Program-made: the position numbers and the translations under genes | Shown: one piece after another, positions 24,463 to 36,599 of the stretch | Position numbering within the stretch: position 1 is the stretch's first letter | Layout of the letters: the number at the start of each line of letters is the position of its first letter | The notes under the pieces: generated by a model | Seen by the model: only the letters and a program-made list of their open reading frames with translations | Told to the model about the DNA's origin: nothing | Databases searched by the model: none | From: Clavelina lepadiformis | Lineage: Eukaryota; Chordata; Ascidiacea; Aplousobranchia; Clavelinidae | Direction of reading: 5' to 3' | Length of the DNA: 64,000 nt | NCBI RefSeq assembly: GCF_947623445.1 | Contig: NC_135244.1 | Location: forward strand, 8,308,001-8,372,000

Positions 24463-27400
24463 ACCAATGTTGTATTTTACTTATATACTGTTTTTCTGAA
24501 TATGCAATATTTTTAGATGGGCGTACCCTAGACTTTTATTTTTATTGCAAATTTATCGTCGTTTTTACCTTTTAAATTATTCTGCTTTTTGTGTCCTGTT
24601 ATGACTTTTACTTGATTTTTTAATTATACATACATATAGCCTACAATGACATTGATTGTTGAATATCTTTTAATAGAATACAGTACTTAAGAAAAACAAG
24701 TTGAGGTTTGCGTGCTTCATAAAGAGCATATTATAGATTCTGCGCTAAGTGCCAATTCGATTACTATACACTATCCGATTATTGGGAACAAAGTCTGCAA
24801 TCATTATAAAATAATCATTTCTACTATCAGTTATAAAGTAATTATTGAAATCAAAGTTTGCAGGAGAGAAAAAAACGACAACTAGGTCACAAACAACAAT
24901 TGACTGGCTTATAAGATTTTAATACCTCTTAACTGATTAAGTATTTGCGCTATTTCAAAAACCTTATCTTACTTATAACAATTTTCCCATTCAGTTGTCA
25001 ACAGAGCACATTGAAAATAATTACAGCATTTGCCGAAGATAGTTCAAATATTACGTTGCTTTGATTTAAAATTTGCTTTGTTTCTTTTTAATCATTTCAT
25101 TCCAAAGATGCAAGAAAAACATGGCAGGCTATAACAATATACCTGTAGACATATTGTTGACCGGTAATTAGGTTAATCTTAAAAACACCGAATTTATCTC
25201 TCAATACATCCATTATGATTTGTTTTTGTAAATTTGTTGTGTATTTTGATTAGATTAGTGTGCTATTATTTTTACCTTGAAGTTTTTTGTAGGACCTCAC
25301 CTGTCGCAAGAGTGTCAATTACACTTTTTTTAGCTTATTTAAATTGAGAATATATTATGGACGCTGTCATAATCCTACACCGCATTTTTGAAATACATCC
25401 TTTTTTCTCCTTTGCTTATTAAGTTTTCCATGTTCATATCTGTCTTCGCCGTCTGATGGAAAACGTGGTTATTTTTGCAACGTTTAAAGTCAAATTGTCT
25501 TGAAAGATTTTTTGACGCCTGCAAATATATTATATATAGATACGTTGAATGCATACCATGAACATGACGCGTTTTTTGATATAATTCAAACCTGCTAGAT
25601 CGTTTCGTTTGTACAAATGCATGGCAGTGTTTTCCATTGCGGTATAGGTAGCAATTTTTTAACAAAATAACAGGAGCTTACTTTGAAGGGATTTCGTCAT
25701 TTGTTGTTCTTCCTTATATGCGGCATTACGTGTCCGGTACTTGTCACAATAAATGTATGCTCTGAAGACTGATTATCTCTTAAAACTGTAAACGCTTGTT
25801 TTCAACAGCTATTAACATCGAGGAGCTTTACTAAAGTGGTCATCTTTATGCTAATCTTTTGCTTCGGGTCATTTCCCGCTCACGCTGCTGCAGTCTGATT
25901 GCTATCGACTTTATATAAGCCGTCGAACGGTCAGTGTATAAGCCTCTATTGCCCGTTGAAAAGTATCGGTCCCAAACTACTAAGCGCACCGAGACAAGTA
26001 CTCCTTTCACTCTGTAAGTAGAACTTCTCCCATTAACCGGAGTTCCATATCGATCTTATTCGATTTTAGCCTCTTGTCAAACACATTTTTGCTGATTTTG
26101 AAGTTTTGTTTGGCCATCGAGTAACCTGATCACATGATTGAGCTTCTCCACTACACAAACGCAATACAAAATAAAGAACAGAAAACGTTTTTAACTGCAC
26201 GACCAGGGGTATTGAATCACTGTTTAGCAGATTATTTGAAATTGGTCCATGTAATCGTTTGTGCTGATGTCTGATCGTTCTCTTTACAACTCTTTAGCTT
26301 TAATTAAACTTTAAATTCTAATTAAGCAAGATCGTTTTCGTTTTCGATTTTTTTCAAATAATGATTTCCCTACGTTAAAGTGACGACATCAATAAATATC
26401 AAACAATTTCAAGAATGTTTAATTGCTTATGGTTTCAAATACCTTATACAGCGGATTTAATGACTTAGATAGAATAAATGTACGCGAGCCTGGTAGCTTA
26501 TAGCGTAGGGAATATAAAGGCTACAGTATGCCTATAATACGTAACATCCGGCAGATATATAAAAAAGAGGAACTTTATTATCTGGAAGAAAATACGTTTG
26601 GAATATTTTTGTACCATAACTGCGTAACGTCTTGTGGTCACAGTTCCTCAAAACAGAAAACGTGATGACATCATTAACAAATACCACACGTTGTGAAGAA
26701 TGTGCTTGATTCTAAATTTAAGCTACGTTCCCCGACGACTATGTTTTTAGCAATACGCCGTTGAAGGAGATAACTGGCATATTTTAAGAATTGTTTTGTG
26801 AAAAACAAACCTACATATTTTGGAAGAAAATAACCGAAGAGTACTTTTCCGTATAGCTATAACCATGTTTCTCTCTTGGTCACACAGCAGTTGCTTTATC
26901 CAAATCATTGCGTATGGTCGTAAACCATTAAAGAACGGTTAGAAAATCATATCGACACAGCGGAACCGATTCACTATCTAGCATAAATTTTATTATTATA
27001 ATCTAACATAACATAATTTTTATATTAAACGGTTTTCTTGCACCTATGGGCTACAGCTTAGTTTTAATTCAACTCTAGCCAAAAAAATGTTAAAAACCAA
27101 AGGTGGGAAATATGAACTTTGTAGTTGAATTAATTCGAAAATGGGAAAACAGATGAAATAGGATTAGAACTGCTGACCTAAACCTAACCGCCTACGTTCA
27201 ACAACAGGCTGCGTGACCTACATATACAGTGAAATAGTCACCTTGTTTCCAATGTCGTGGTAATGACAACAAGCACATCAAAACTATTTCAACACTTTGT
27301 TCTTACTCTTACCACACTTGGTTTATTTACTACGTTAACTTTATTTTTACCTTTATTTTCCGTTGTTTGCCCGGTTAGTTGTCCTATTCTTTCTGACCAC

Positions 27401-28405
27401 TTCTAGGCCAATTCTAGTTTCCAGTATTTAGGGTTCCTAGCACATTGACGTAAACGTCTTTCATAACGGTGTGCACACGATGTCCAAAAGACAATGAGAT
27501 TATAAATTGTAAAGGTTTGCAAATTCCTCTGAGGTCGTAGTTCATCGTTCTGTTTCTAGAGTTGCTGCTGGGATGACGCAGCTTATAATGCTTGAATAGA
27601 ATGAACGTCAAGACGGATAAAGGAGAAACATAATTCTGCAAATCTTTGCTCTTGACGAAAGTATTTTTTTGCGTTGAAATATTCGTTGGTTATAACTTTA
27701 TAAGCTTGTAGTTTGGTATAGGCTGCAAAACTCGATAATGGATAAGTATTTGTGCTATTTGCTTTGCTTGAAGTTTGTCTCATGTGTATTTGCAAAACTT
27801 TCAAACTTTCGTTTCTTATAACTCTAAGATAATGTTACATTACTTCACTGTTTAATACGTTTAAATTTATTTGTAAGGTTAAAAGTTCCCATTGATAGTA
27901 AATATCACGTGAGCGTTTTTGATTTTAACGACTCAGTTGCGCGGAATACCGGTGTTGTATTTTTGCAAACGTCGCACACGCCAGCAACGACATTCTACTT
28001 GAAATGTATGTTATGGTTGTACATTGTACAAGAATATCTCACCTAAATCTTAATTCAGCAAAACCAAGCAGCAAACGCCGCATTTAACATTGACGTCATA
28101 CTATGTAAATGTTCATAGTTTATTTTGCAGAAAGAACATATCAACATAACAATCAATCTCATATGAGCGTTAATTCTTGGTCAGACAAACAAGTAGGCAG
28201 TTTGTTCAAAGCGCTTTTAACCAGGGGAAATTGAACTATAATCTTTGTTAATTAGCTACGCTTTTAGCACGCACTTCTTGTTAACCAATTAGCCTCACAA
28301 TAATCGAATTACAAGCACCGCTTTTACGCAGCTATTTTAAAATCAGCAATTTACTATTCCGAGCAATTTCCTGACATAAACGTCAGGTACAAATAAAGTG
28401 GCTTG
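24463..28405. other. Intergenic; contains an orphan promoter-like site
   Basis: No coding exon recognised. An orphan TATA motif with a downstream splice donor lies at 25912-26013, and a degenerate tRNA-like, possibly SINE-derived, stretch lies near 27160-27230 on the minus strand. Confidence 0.5.
25912..26013 (+). promoter_or_regulatory. Candidate promoter and noncoding first exon
   Basis: TATATAAG at 25912-25919 sits in a locally GC-richer stretch. It is followed about 95 bp later by CACTCT|GTAAGTAG, a strong splice donor at 26014. This is what a TATA promoter with a short 5' UTR exon would look like, but no coding exon that could follow was recognised downstream on the plus strand. Confidence 0.35.
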
Positions 28406-29213
28406 TTTCGATATTTAAACCTGTTTTGCTTAAAACATAACGTATAATGGTAACTCCACAACAAAACCACTACTAAGATATATAGGCAGCAACAACGGGC
28501 GTAAGTGTAGGTTCACAACAATGTTTATGAATAGTTTTAAAGCTCTTCGATATTGCGCCGTATGGTTAACATATAATGTTTGAGACATGCCTCAAAAAAT
28601 CAAAGTTGAACGGTTTTGGCAAAAAACTTACTCGAAATGAAAAAGCAAATTGAATAAAAATTGCTTATAAATTTTGGTATAATGTCTATAGGCGTATTTC
28701 TATTAAATTATCCGATCTATAGAGTTAGTTTATAGCTTCCAATATATTGTATGACTTTTGCTACGACAAAAAAAATAGTTATATATTACATATAGTAATA
28801 TACAATACACACTATGAAATGAAGTACAATATAATTTATTTTCATAAAATATCGCAGTGAAAATATTTTGAATTTTAACAAACCAAAAAACGCTGATCAA
28901 AGTTGCAATCAAAATCAATAATGTAATTAATTATATTAAAAGCATTTATTAATATTTTAACATTAACATCAACACATTAACATTTAAAATTGAAAAAAAT
29001 AATTGATAATATCAAAAGTAGGTAACTAAGTTACATATATGACATATAATACTTCGTGAAGGCAATAAGTTTCATCATTGTTTCAATAAAAACACATTGT
29101 TGTGAGTACACGCTTTTTTAATTAATACCTATATACTATATACGTATATAATATTGATACCTATGTTACGTTTAACATGCAAACAAATCAAATAATCATT
29201 GAAAAATATGAAG

Positions 29214-30553
29214 TCATTTCACAATAATTTTATCGGTTGGTGCAGATTTCAGAGTGTCGTACAAATGGCTTGTTTGCGTTATCTCCAAATCTGTCGTCAA
29301 GGAAACATCTTTTTGCATGCCGCTGGTTAATTCGTGGAGTCTTCCTGTTGAAAATGGGTCAAGTGCGAGAATGTGGGTGTTAAAATGGGTTATATTATCG
29401 GAGTCGTCAAAAAACGGAACTTTTGACACCGGATGAAAACCATTTGATTTATGGAAATGGGCAGCCCTATCGCTGTGACTAATAGCGACCACGAGAGGTG
29501 CTGAAAATCGGGCTTTGTTGCATTTCATGTTGGTAAAGTGTGATATAGTGTCTTTGGAAACAAATTCGTCCTTAAGTACTGTAAAATGTTCTTTCAGTTC
29601 TTTCAAAGACAAACGACGCTTACACAATGAAACAATTTTATCCACTTGTTCCATTCTTTGCTGTTTAGTTTCCTTGACGGATTGAGATCGCTGGTAAGTT
29701 TGTCTGATTTTCGTCGACATTTGCTTTTGAAGCCAGTATTTCGTCATTATGTCGATGGCTTTCTTATAAACGAGCGTTCCCAGACCCTGAGAGGAATACT
29801 CGGGCGAAATTGCACAGAACAAACCATTCCATAGAGGTATACCTAGTTTTGAAACCTTTTTGTTAACCTTTTCATTCTCCCATGCTTCGTACCTGATACA
29901 GAAATGAGTGTAATTAGCATGTTTATTATAGACTTTTAAGTCAACGTTTACATAATCCATCTCTAAACGATCACTTTGCGACAGCATCTATGAATAGTAT
30001 TGCAAACTTATTTTCGCACATACCGAATTACTCTTTGGTATCCTTCTTCAGAAATTTTTGCAAGGCCATGTTTTTCGTAAGCTTGCCAGTAGGGTTCATC
30101 ATTTCCGATTGCCCAACCACAGCCGTCTGCAGAAGGTGGAAGAAAAAGGACTCCGCCGATAACTTTCGTTTCTTTCGAGTTGGTTTCTGGGTCATTGTTA
30201 CTGTCATCAGAAGACCAAAACCGAATGACCAGCAGTATTCCTTGGCCGCTCCCAACTGTAACTTCGTAGTTGGCGTCCAAGTATGCGCGTAAAAAATCGT
30301 CTCTCTTTGTGTCATCTGGCACCATGTACTTGTATAGTGGGTAGCGGTGGAACGAACGGACGTAGCACTCGCGGACTGCTTCCCAGTCTTTGTAAGATTT
30401 CGACAGTTCAATTTTCAAATTTCTGGAAATCGTAAGTTTAAAGTTTTTTAAATAAAACTTCGCTGTTTTACATTTCCAAGACCAGTATTGATTTATAATA
30501 ACTTTAAGTAGGGTATATGTTGATTATAGTAAAGCTCACCTCTTTGAGTCCAT
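29214..30553 (-). CDS. GNAT-family N-acetyltransferase (gene 2)
   Basis: Minus strand, three exons: 30553-30540 (ATG GAC TCA AAG AG), 30422-30024, 29892-29214 (stop TGA); 363 residues. Exon lengths and phases match gene 1 (14 bp, about 400 bp, last exon). Conserved blocks: RYPLYKYMVPDDTKRDDFL, VIGGVLFLPPSADGCGWAIG, the acetyl-CoA loop in AISPEYSSQGLGTLVYKKAI and HFHKSNGF. The roughly 80-residue insert after motif A is Lys/Arg-rich and probably helical (QRMEQVDKIVSLCKRRLSLK), unlike the insert of gene 1. It is nearly identical to gene 3, with scattered substitutions (for example HFHKSNGFHP against HFHQSNGFRP). The frame is intact, so it is likely functional. The substrate is unknown. Confidence 0.87.
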
Positions 30554-30690
30554 TGCAAATAGCTCTGAGTGCGGAATTCTTTGATAAAAATTTGTACCCT
30601 CGAAGATATACGGTTGGTGCTGATTCACTTAAATCGCTTGCTTGGAAACACTCTGAAAAGGAATTAATGTCGGTTATGTGCCAGGGCAGG

Positions 30691-30700
30691 CTATATATGA
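30691..30700 (-). promoter_or_regulatory. TATA box of GNAT gene 2
   Basis: TCATATATAG on the minus strand, about 140 bp upstream of the start codon. It is preserved in gene 3 at 36426-36435. Confidence 0.5.
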
Positions 30701-30852
30701 GCTTGCAAGAGAAAAAGATAATTCAAAACATTTGTCGTTGTACCATCTTATCGATTGTTTGTTGCTAAAGTTTTCTCAACAAATAGTAAGCGTCTAAGCC
30801 GGGGAATATAGCTACAGCTATTAATCATCAATGTTACCCCAGTTTGAACGTA

Positions 30853-30864
30853 TTACGTCACGTG
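30853..30864 (-). promoter_or_regulatory. CRE/E-box composite upstream of GNAT gene 2
   Basis: TTACGTCACGTG (complement CACGTGACGTAA) about 150-170 bp upstream of the TATA box. The same 12-mer is kept in gene 3 at 36588-36599, and gene 1 has a TGACGTGG at a similar distance. Confidence 0.4.
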
Positions 30865-33414
30865 CCTATAAGTGCCTAGTTTGTTCAGACAACAGAGTAA
30901 TTCCATGTACATATACGGTGTGTTATACTCTTTAGCAAACAACGTCATTTGCGTTGAGTTAATAAATAATAGTTTTATTACCAAACACTGCTATTATTGG
31001 TTAAACCATTAAATTAGGTCAGAAAAGGAGAAATGCTGATTGGAAATATCCTATATCTTATACTTAACTCAGTGGTTATTACAAACCTGAATAAACAAGT
31101 ATAAATTATTATAGTTTTTCCATGTTAATTTTTTTTGTTTTTGTTTAAAATTAATTACAAAATGTACAAAAAACTCCAAGTAAAACTTATTTTTCTATCA
31201 CGCATCTAACTATGCCAGGCTGTGCGTTTTTTTTGAAGAAATTGATCAACAACTATGGCTTTGGACGACTTTTGAGAGATTATCAATAAACAAATTGAAT
31301 TATTTATTCGAACCTCAGTTTTTGAGTAATGCATTTCAGACAAATCAGCGTTCATGAAAGCAACATCTTTTTGTCGGATAGACGAATTATTTGCAATGGC
31401 GGTTTAACCATGAAAAGTGATGTGAAATATTTTGAAAATCATTTTTAACTAAATAAATATTTTGATAATTCGATCGAGTTATTAATTTCCAATTAATTCA
31501 GTCTTTAAGTAAAAAATTACAAAACATCATTAGTCGGTGAGTGATTCATTTATAAGAGTAGTAACGGCGCCACATCCCATGTGCCATCTAACATATTTGT
31601 TTTCCAAAGCAAAGTATATCGGAGTATGTGTTCTTTTTGGATGGCTTGGTCAATATTTGCGTGCAACTAATTTCGATGTTGTGACTTTACCACGCCTCCA
31701 CACAACGGCAACGCTTTGGTTTATTTTACGCCGACTTTAAGGACCAAAATAGAATCAAGATTCTAAAATAACCTGCCCAACCATATAAGGTTGCATTCAT
31801 TTAACGATTAATTATTTAAGAGATGACCTATAGAATTATTTCTGGACAAATTTTCCTTATCAAACTTGAGGTTAAGGAGCAACGTCGTAATTTCGGAACT
31901 GACGTGTATCAAATTTCATCACTTTGACGATTTGTTTAATTGTCAACAAAGTTTCCAAATATAGAACCGTATTGATGACAAATTGATAATTTTTTTAGCA
32001 CTTTACTTCATTTATTTTAGAACTATTCGTTGAAGGTCACCTTTACAGCTTGAAATATGCATGTCGCGATGAAAACATTTCTTTATTATGCCGATTACAT
32101 ACGATTGCTTTCACTCTCTTCAACGTTTGTGGTTACTTCCTGGTCAAAGTTACAGCGTGTAAACGAACTTTAACCTGGTTTTTCTGTTGGAAACCTGTTT
32201 TACTATAAACTCATAATTGATGCATTAACTCGTATTTTCCAGTTTTTGATTGTGTCATTACAAACTTTTGACTTGCATTCTTAACAGAAACTTCCACAAG
32301 GTGCAATATGCCACAAACGGACGCTTTGTAAATTTTGTGAGTGTGCTTGTAATTGCTTCCTTATTAATCAAACAGGCTTTTGTCCAGGAAAATGTTTAGT
32401 AACGAACCATTTCAAGCTAAAAACAACTTACCTCGCAATTTTAGCTATAGGATTATTGCAATACTTACAGCCAAAGAGAAAAGTAAAAATGTCGGAATGA
32501 AGTGGTTTTGTGTCAAATGAACTTTATTTGCTGGAAACTAAAACTGATGAGTCACGAAAGCTATATACTATGGTTTTGTTTAGTTATTGATAGGATTGGT
32601 GAACGACAAAACAAAGTAAACAAATGTTTTTTAACTGCTGTGTAATAAAAATACCCAACCTATCTTTGGGTTAAATTTAGGCTACTAAATCATCGAGTAT
32701 AGATTTCTCAAAGTCGAGCTCAAAAATGTACCTTTAACGTTTGACTAACATCACAGCAAAGACAGCTGCTAAAGCGATTTTATACATTTTAGTATTATTA
32801 TTACATGATCTTAGAATGACTACTGGTGGTTTTAGTTAAATTTTGAGTGTGTGTTTGCGTTTGCGTATCTTTTTTATATTTTCATTAAAAATTATACTTT
32901 TCACCAAGTTACTATTACAAAAGGTTTTGCAAAGTTTTTTGGTTCAGATTTTTGTGCTAAACTTCCTTTTTTGAGCATTTCCCCTCAATGACACAAATTG
33001 AAAGTCGTTGACGCTATTTATCTTGTCAAATTGCTAAAGAAGTTACAAGATTTTCTTGTTATACCCTTATACTTGACAATAGCGTATTTTTTACAGATAA
33101 TATTCAGTCTTTCAAGGTTAATTGTCTGATCAAGCAAAAGAGCGCAATAAACTTGCAAGAAAACTTTTTGTTTGTATAATCTATACAACAAATAACATTG
33201 CCGGTATTGATTAACGTTTGTTTGCACAATTCTCAGTGCTTATAGTCGTAAAGAATTAATGAGATATAAAGAAATAAGTCAACGCACAAAGATTTTGTAA
33301 ACATTTCACTTGTTTTATGAAATTAAATCAAACTAACTCGTTAGTTTTTGAAATATCGTATGTTGTACGTTTAAGCCCTTTGCTCTCTGATAAGTGATAA
33401 CTTATGGGTATTCT

Positions 33415-33800
33415 TCAAAATAAAATATCCGCTTGGTCAATATTTGCGCGCAGTTAACGTCGATGTTGTGACTTTACCACGTTTCTGCACAACAGCGACT
33501 GGTTTTGTTAACTTTACGATGACTATCACTATACGAATCAAAATAGAACCAAGATCCCAAAATAACCTGAACCTGAAAGGTTGCGTTTCAATGATTATAT
33601 TCTTCACACAAATGACCTAAAATTTTGCTTGATCAAAATTGAGGTAGAGCGATGACGTAACTTGGAATTTGACGTGTTGAAGTTGAGTCATGACCGCGAT
33701 TCATTTTATTGTCCATAAAATTTTCCTAAAGTGGATTCTTTCAAGGACAAGTTGATAATTTTGTTAACACTTATCATCATTTACTTTAACACTGATCATG
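33415..33800. repeat. Older diverged copy of the GNAT unit flank
   Basis: Matches 31640-32040 in order and orientation (CTTGGTCAATATTTGCGC, then GATGTTGTGACTTTACCAC) with many differences, so it predates the A/B duplication. Confidence 0.75.
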
Positions 33801-34115
33801 GAAGGTTACCGTTCTATAGCTTCCTTTGGCATTTATTGAGCTCTCGTTTCTATCATATCAATGAAAGGTATAAATATAAGATTGCAATTAAAAAGATTTT
33901 GAAACAAAACGATGTAAACACATGAAAGAATGCGACAAGGACCCTTTATATATAATTATATATACTGTATAGTTTTTATCTACGGTAAATAGGTTTTAAA
34001 CATAATTGGTACCAAAGCCTGCGACCATATTTTATGCTGAATATACGGGACCCGCCCCGTGAACACAGTGCAGGAAAGCGTTAACTGGAATTTTCTTGCT
34101 TTATTTTGTTTTTTT

Positions 34116-34140
34116 GTTTGTTTGCTTGCTTGCTTGCTTT
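34116..34140. repeat. (GCTT)n/(GTTT)n simple repeat at duplication junction
   Basis: Short tandem run read directly. It lies immediately before the start of duplication copy B. Confidence 0.8.
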
Positions 34141-34953
34141 TGTTTTCGACATTTAAACGTGTTTTGCTTAAAACATAACGGATAATGGTAACCCCACAAC
34201 AAAAGCATTACTTAGATATATAGGCAGCAACAAAGGGCGTGAATGTAGATTCACAACAATATTTATGAATAATTTTAAAGCTCTTTGGTATTGCGCTGTA
34301 TAGTTAACATATAATATTTGTGACATGACTGAAAAAATCAGAGTTGAACGGGTTTGGCAAAAAAACTTACTCGAAATGAAAAAGTAAATTGAATGAAAAA
34401 TGCTTAAAATTTTAGGCATAATGTCTATAGGCGTATTTCTATTAAATTATTATCCGACCTATGGAGTTAGTTTATAGCTTCCAATATATTGTATGACTTT
34501 TGCTAAGACAAACATAATAGGTATATATCAAATATAGTAATATACAATATACACCATGAAATGAAATACAATATAATTTATTTTCAAAAAATATCACAGT
34601 GATAATATATTGAATTTTAACAAACCAAAAAACGCTGATCAAAGTTTCAATCAAAATCAATAGTAAATAATTATATTAAAAGCATTTATTAACATTTTAA
34701 CATTAACATCAACACATTAACATGTAAAATTGATAACAACAATTGATTATATCAAAAGTAGATAACTAATTTACGAATATAACGCATAATATTTAGGGAA
34801 GGCAATAAGTTTCATCACTGTGTCAATAAAAACACATTGCTGTGAGTACACGCTTTTTTAATTAATACCTATATACTATATACGTATATAATATTGATAC
34901 CTATGTTACGTTTAACATGCAAACAAATCAAATAATCATTGAAAAATATGAAG

Positions 34954-36288
34954 TCATTTCACAATAATTTTATCGGTTGGTGCAGATTTCAGAGTGTCGT
35001 ACAAATGGTTTGTTTGCGTTATCTCCAAATCTGTCGTCAAGGAAACATCTTTTTGCATGCCGCTGGTTAATTCGTGGAGTCTTCCTGTTGAAAATGGGTC
35101 AAGTGCGAGAATGTGGGTGTTAAAATGGGTTATATTATCGGAGTCGTCAAAAAACGGAACCTTTGACACCGGACGAAAACCATTTGATTGATGAAAATGG
35201 GCAGCCCTGTCGCTGTGACTAATAGCGACCACGAGAGGTGCTGAAAATCGGGCTTTGTTGCATTTCATGTTGGTAAAGTGTGATATAGTGTCTTTGGAAA
35301 CAAATTCGTCTTTAAGCACTGTAAAATGTTCTTTCAGTTCTTTCAAAGACAAACGACGCTTACACAATGAAACAATTTTATCCACTTGTTCCATTCTTTG
35401 CTGTTTAGTTTCCTTGACGGATTGAGATCGCTGGTAAGTTTGTCTGATTTTCGTCGACATTTGCTTTTGAAGCCAGTATTTCGTCATTATGTCGATGGCT
35501 TTCTTGTAAACGAGCGTTCCCAGACCCTGCGAGGAATACTCGGGCGAAATTGCACAGAACAAACCATTCCATAGAGGTATACCTAGTTTTGAAACCTTCT
35601 TGTTAACATTTTCATTCTCCCATGCTTCGTACCTGATACAGAAATGATTGTAACTAGCATGTTTATTATAGACTTGTAAGTCAAAGTTTACATAATCCAT
35701 GTCTAAATGATCACCTTGCGACAGCATCTATGAATAGTATTGCAAAATTATTATCGTACATACCGAATTACTCTTTGGAATCCTTCTTCAGAAATTTTTG
35801 CAAGGCCATGTTTTTCGTAAGCTTGCCAGTAGGGTTCATCATTTCCGATTGCCCAACCACAGCCGTCTGCAGAAGGTGGAAGAAAAAGGACTCCGCCGAT
35901 AACTTTCGTTTCTTTCGAGTTGGTTGCTGGGTCATTGTTACTGTCATCAGAAGACCAAAACCGAATGACCAGCAGTATTCCTTGGCCGCTCCCAACTGTA
36001 ACTTCGTAGTTGGCGTCCAAGTATGCGCGTAAAAAATCGTCTCTCTTTGTGTCATCTGGCACCATGTACTTGTATAGTGGGTAGCGGTGGAACGAACGGA
36101 CATAGCACTCGCGGACTGCTTCCCAGTCTTTGTAAGATCTCGACAGTTCAATTTTCAAATTTCTGGAAATCGTAAGTTTAAAGTTTTTTAAATAAAACTC
36201 CGCTGTGTTACATTTCCATGACAAGCATTGATTTGTAGTAACTTTAAGTATATGTTGATTATAGTAAAGTTCACCTCTTTGAGTCCAT
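34954..36288 (-). CDS. GNAT-family N-acetyltransferase (gene 3)
   Basis: Minus strand, exons 36288-36275 (ATG GAC TCA AAG AG), 36162-35764, 35632-34954 (TGA); 363 residues, the same structure as gene 2. The acetyl-CoA loop SSQGLGTLVYKKAI and the HFHQSNGF block are intact, with no stop or frameshift. Differences from gene 2 are few and concentrated outside the conserved blocks and in the introns. The short first intron happens to be open in frame, so an unspliced reading would add an unrelated N-terminus; the three-exon model is preferred because all three paralogues share it. Confidence 0.87.
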
Positions 36289-36425
36289 TGCAAATTGCTC
36301 TGAGCGCGGAAATCTTTGATAAAAATTTGTACCCTCGAAGATATACGGTTGGTGCTGATTCACTTAAATCGCTTGCTTGGAAACACTCTGAAAAGGAATT
36401 AATGTCGGTTATGTGCCAGGGCAGG

Positions 36426-36435
36426 CTATATATGA
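36426..36435 (-). promoter_or_regulatory. TATA box of GNAT gene 3
   Basis: TCATATATAG on the minus strand, at the same distance from the start codon as in gene 2. Confidence 0.5.
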
Positions 36436-36587
36436 GCTTGCAAGAGAAAAAGGTAATTCAAAACATTTGTCGTTGTACCATCTTATCGATTGTTTGTTGC
36501 TAAAGTTTCCCCAACAAATAGTAAGTGTCTAAACCGGGGAATATTGCTACAGCTATTAATCATCAATGTTACCCCAGTTTGAACATG

Positions 36588-36599
36588 TTACGTCACGTG
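36588..36599 (-). promoter_or_regulatory. CRE/E-box composite upstream of GNAT gene 3
   Basis: TTACGTCACGTG, identical to the site at 30853-30864 although neighbouring bases have changed. Confidence 0.4.

Larger units (their letters stand above)
28406..32570. repeat. Tandem duplication, copy A (GNAT gene 2 unit)
   Basis: Nearly identical to 34144-38330 over its whole length, in direct orientation with an offset of about 5.74 kb. It includes GNAT gene 2 and several kb of its upstream flank. The similarity begins near TTTCGATATTTAAAC and ends at CTATATACTA (32561-32570). Confidence 0.93.
32571..34143. other. Spacer between the two GNAT duplications, made of older unit copies
   Basis: No gene recognised. 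32571-33290 aligns with 39940-40740, and 33415-33800 is a diverged copy of about 31640-32040. A short simple repeat (GCTT/GTTT) lies at 34116-34140. Confidence 0.6.

Noticed and set aside
27160-27230. tRNA-like sequence on the minus strand (AGTTCTAATCC as B box)
   Set aside because: A box and anticodon arm do not fold convincingly; at most an old SINE fragment.
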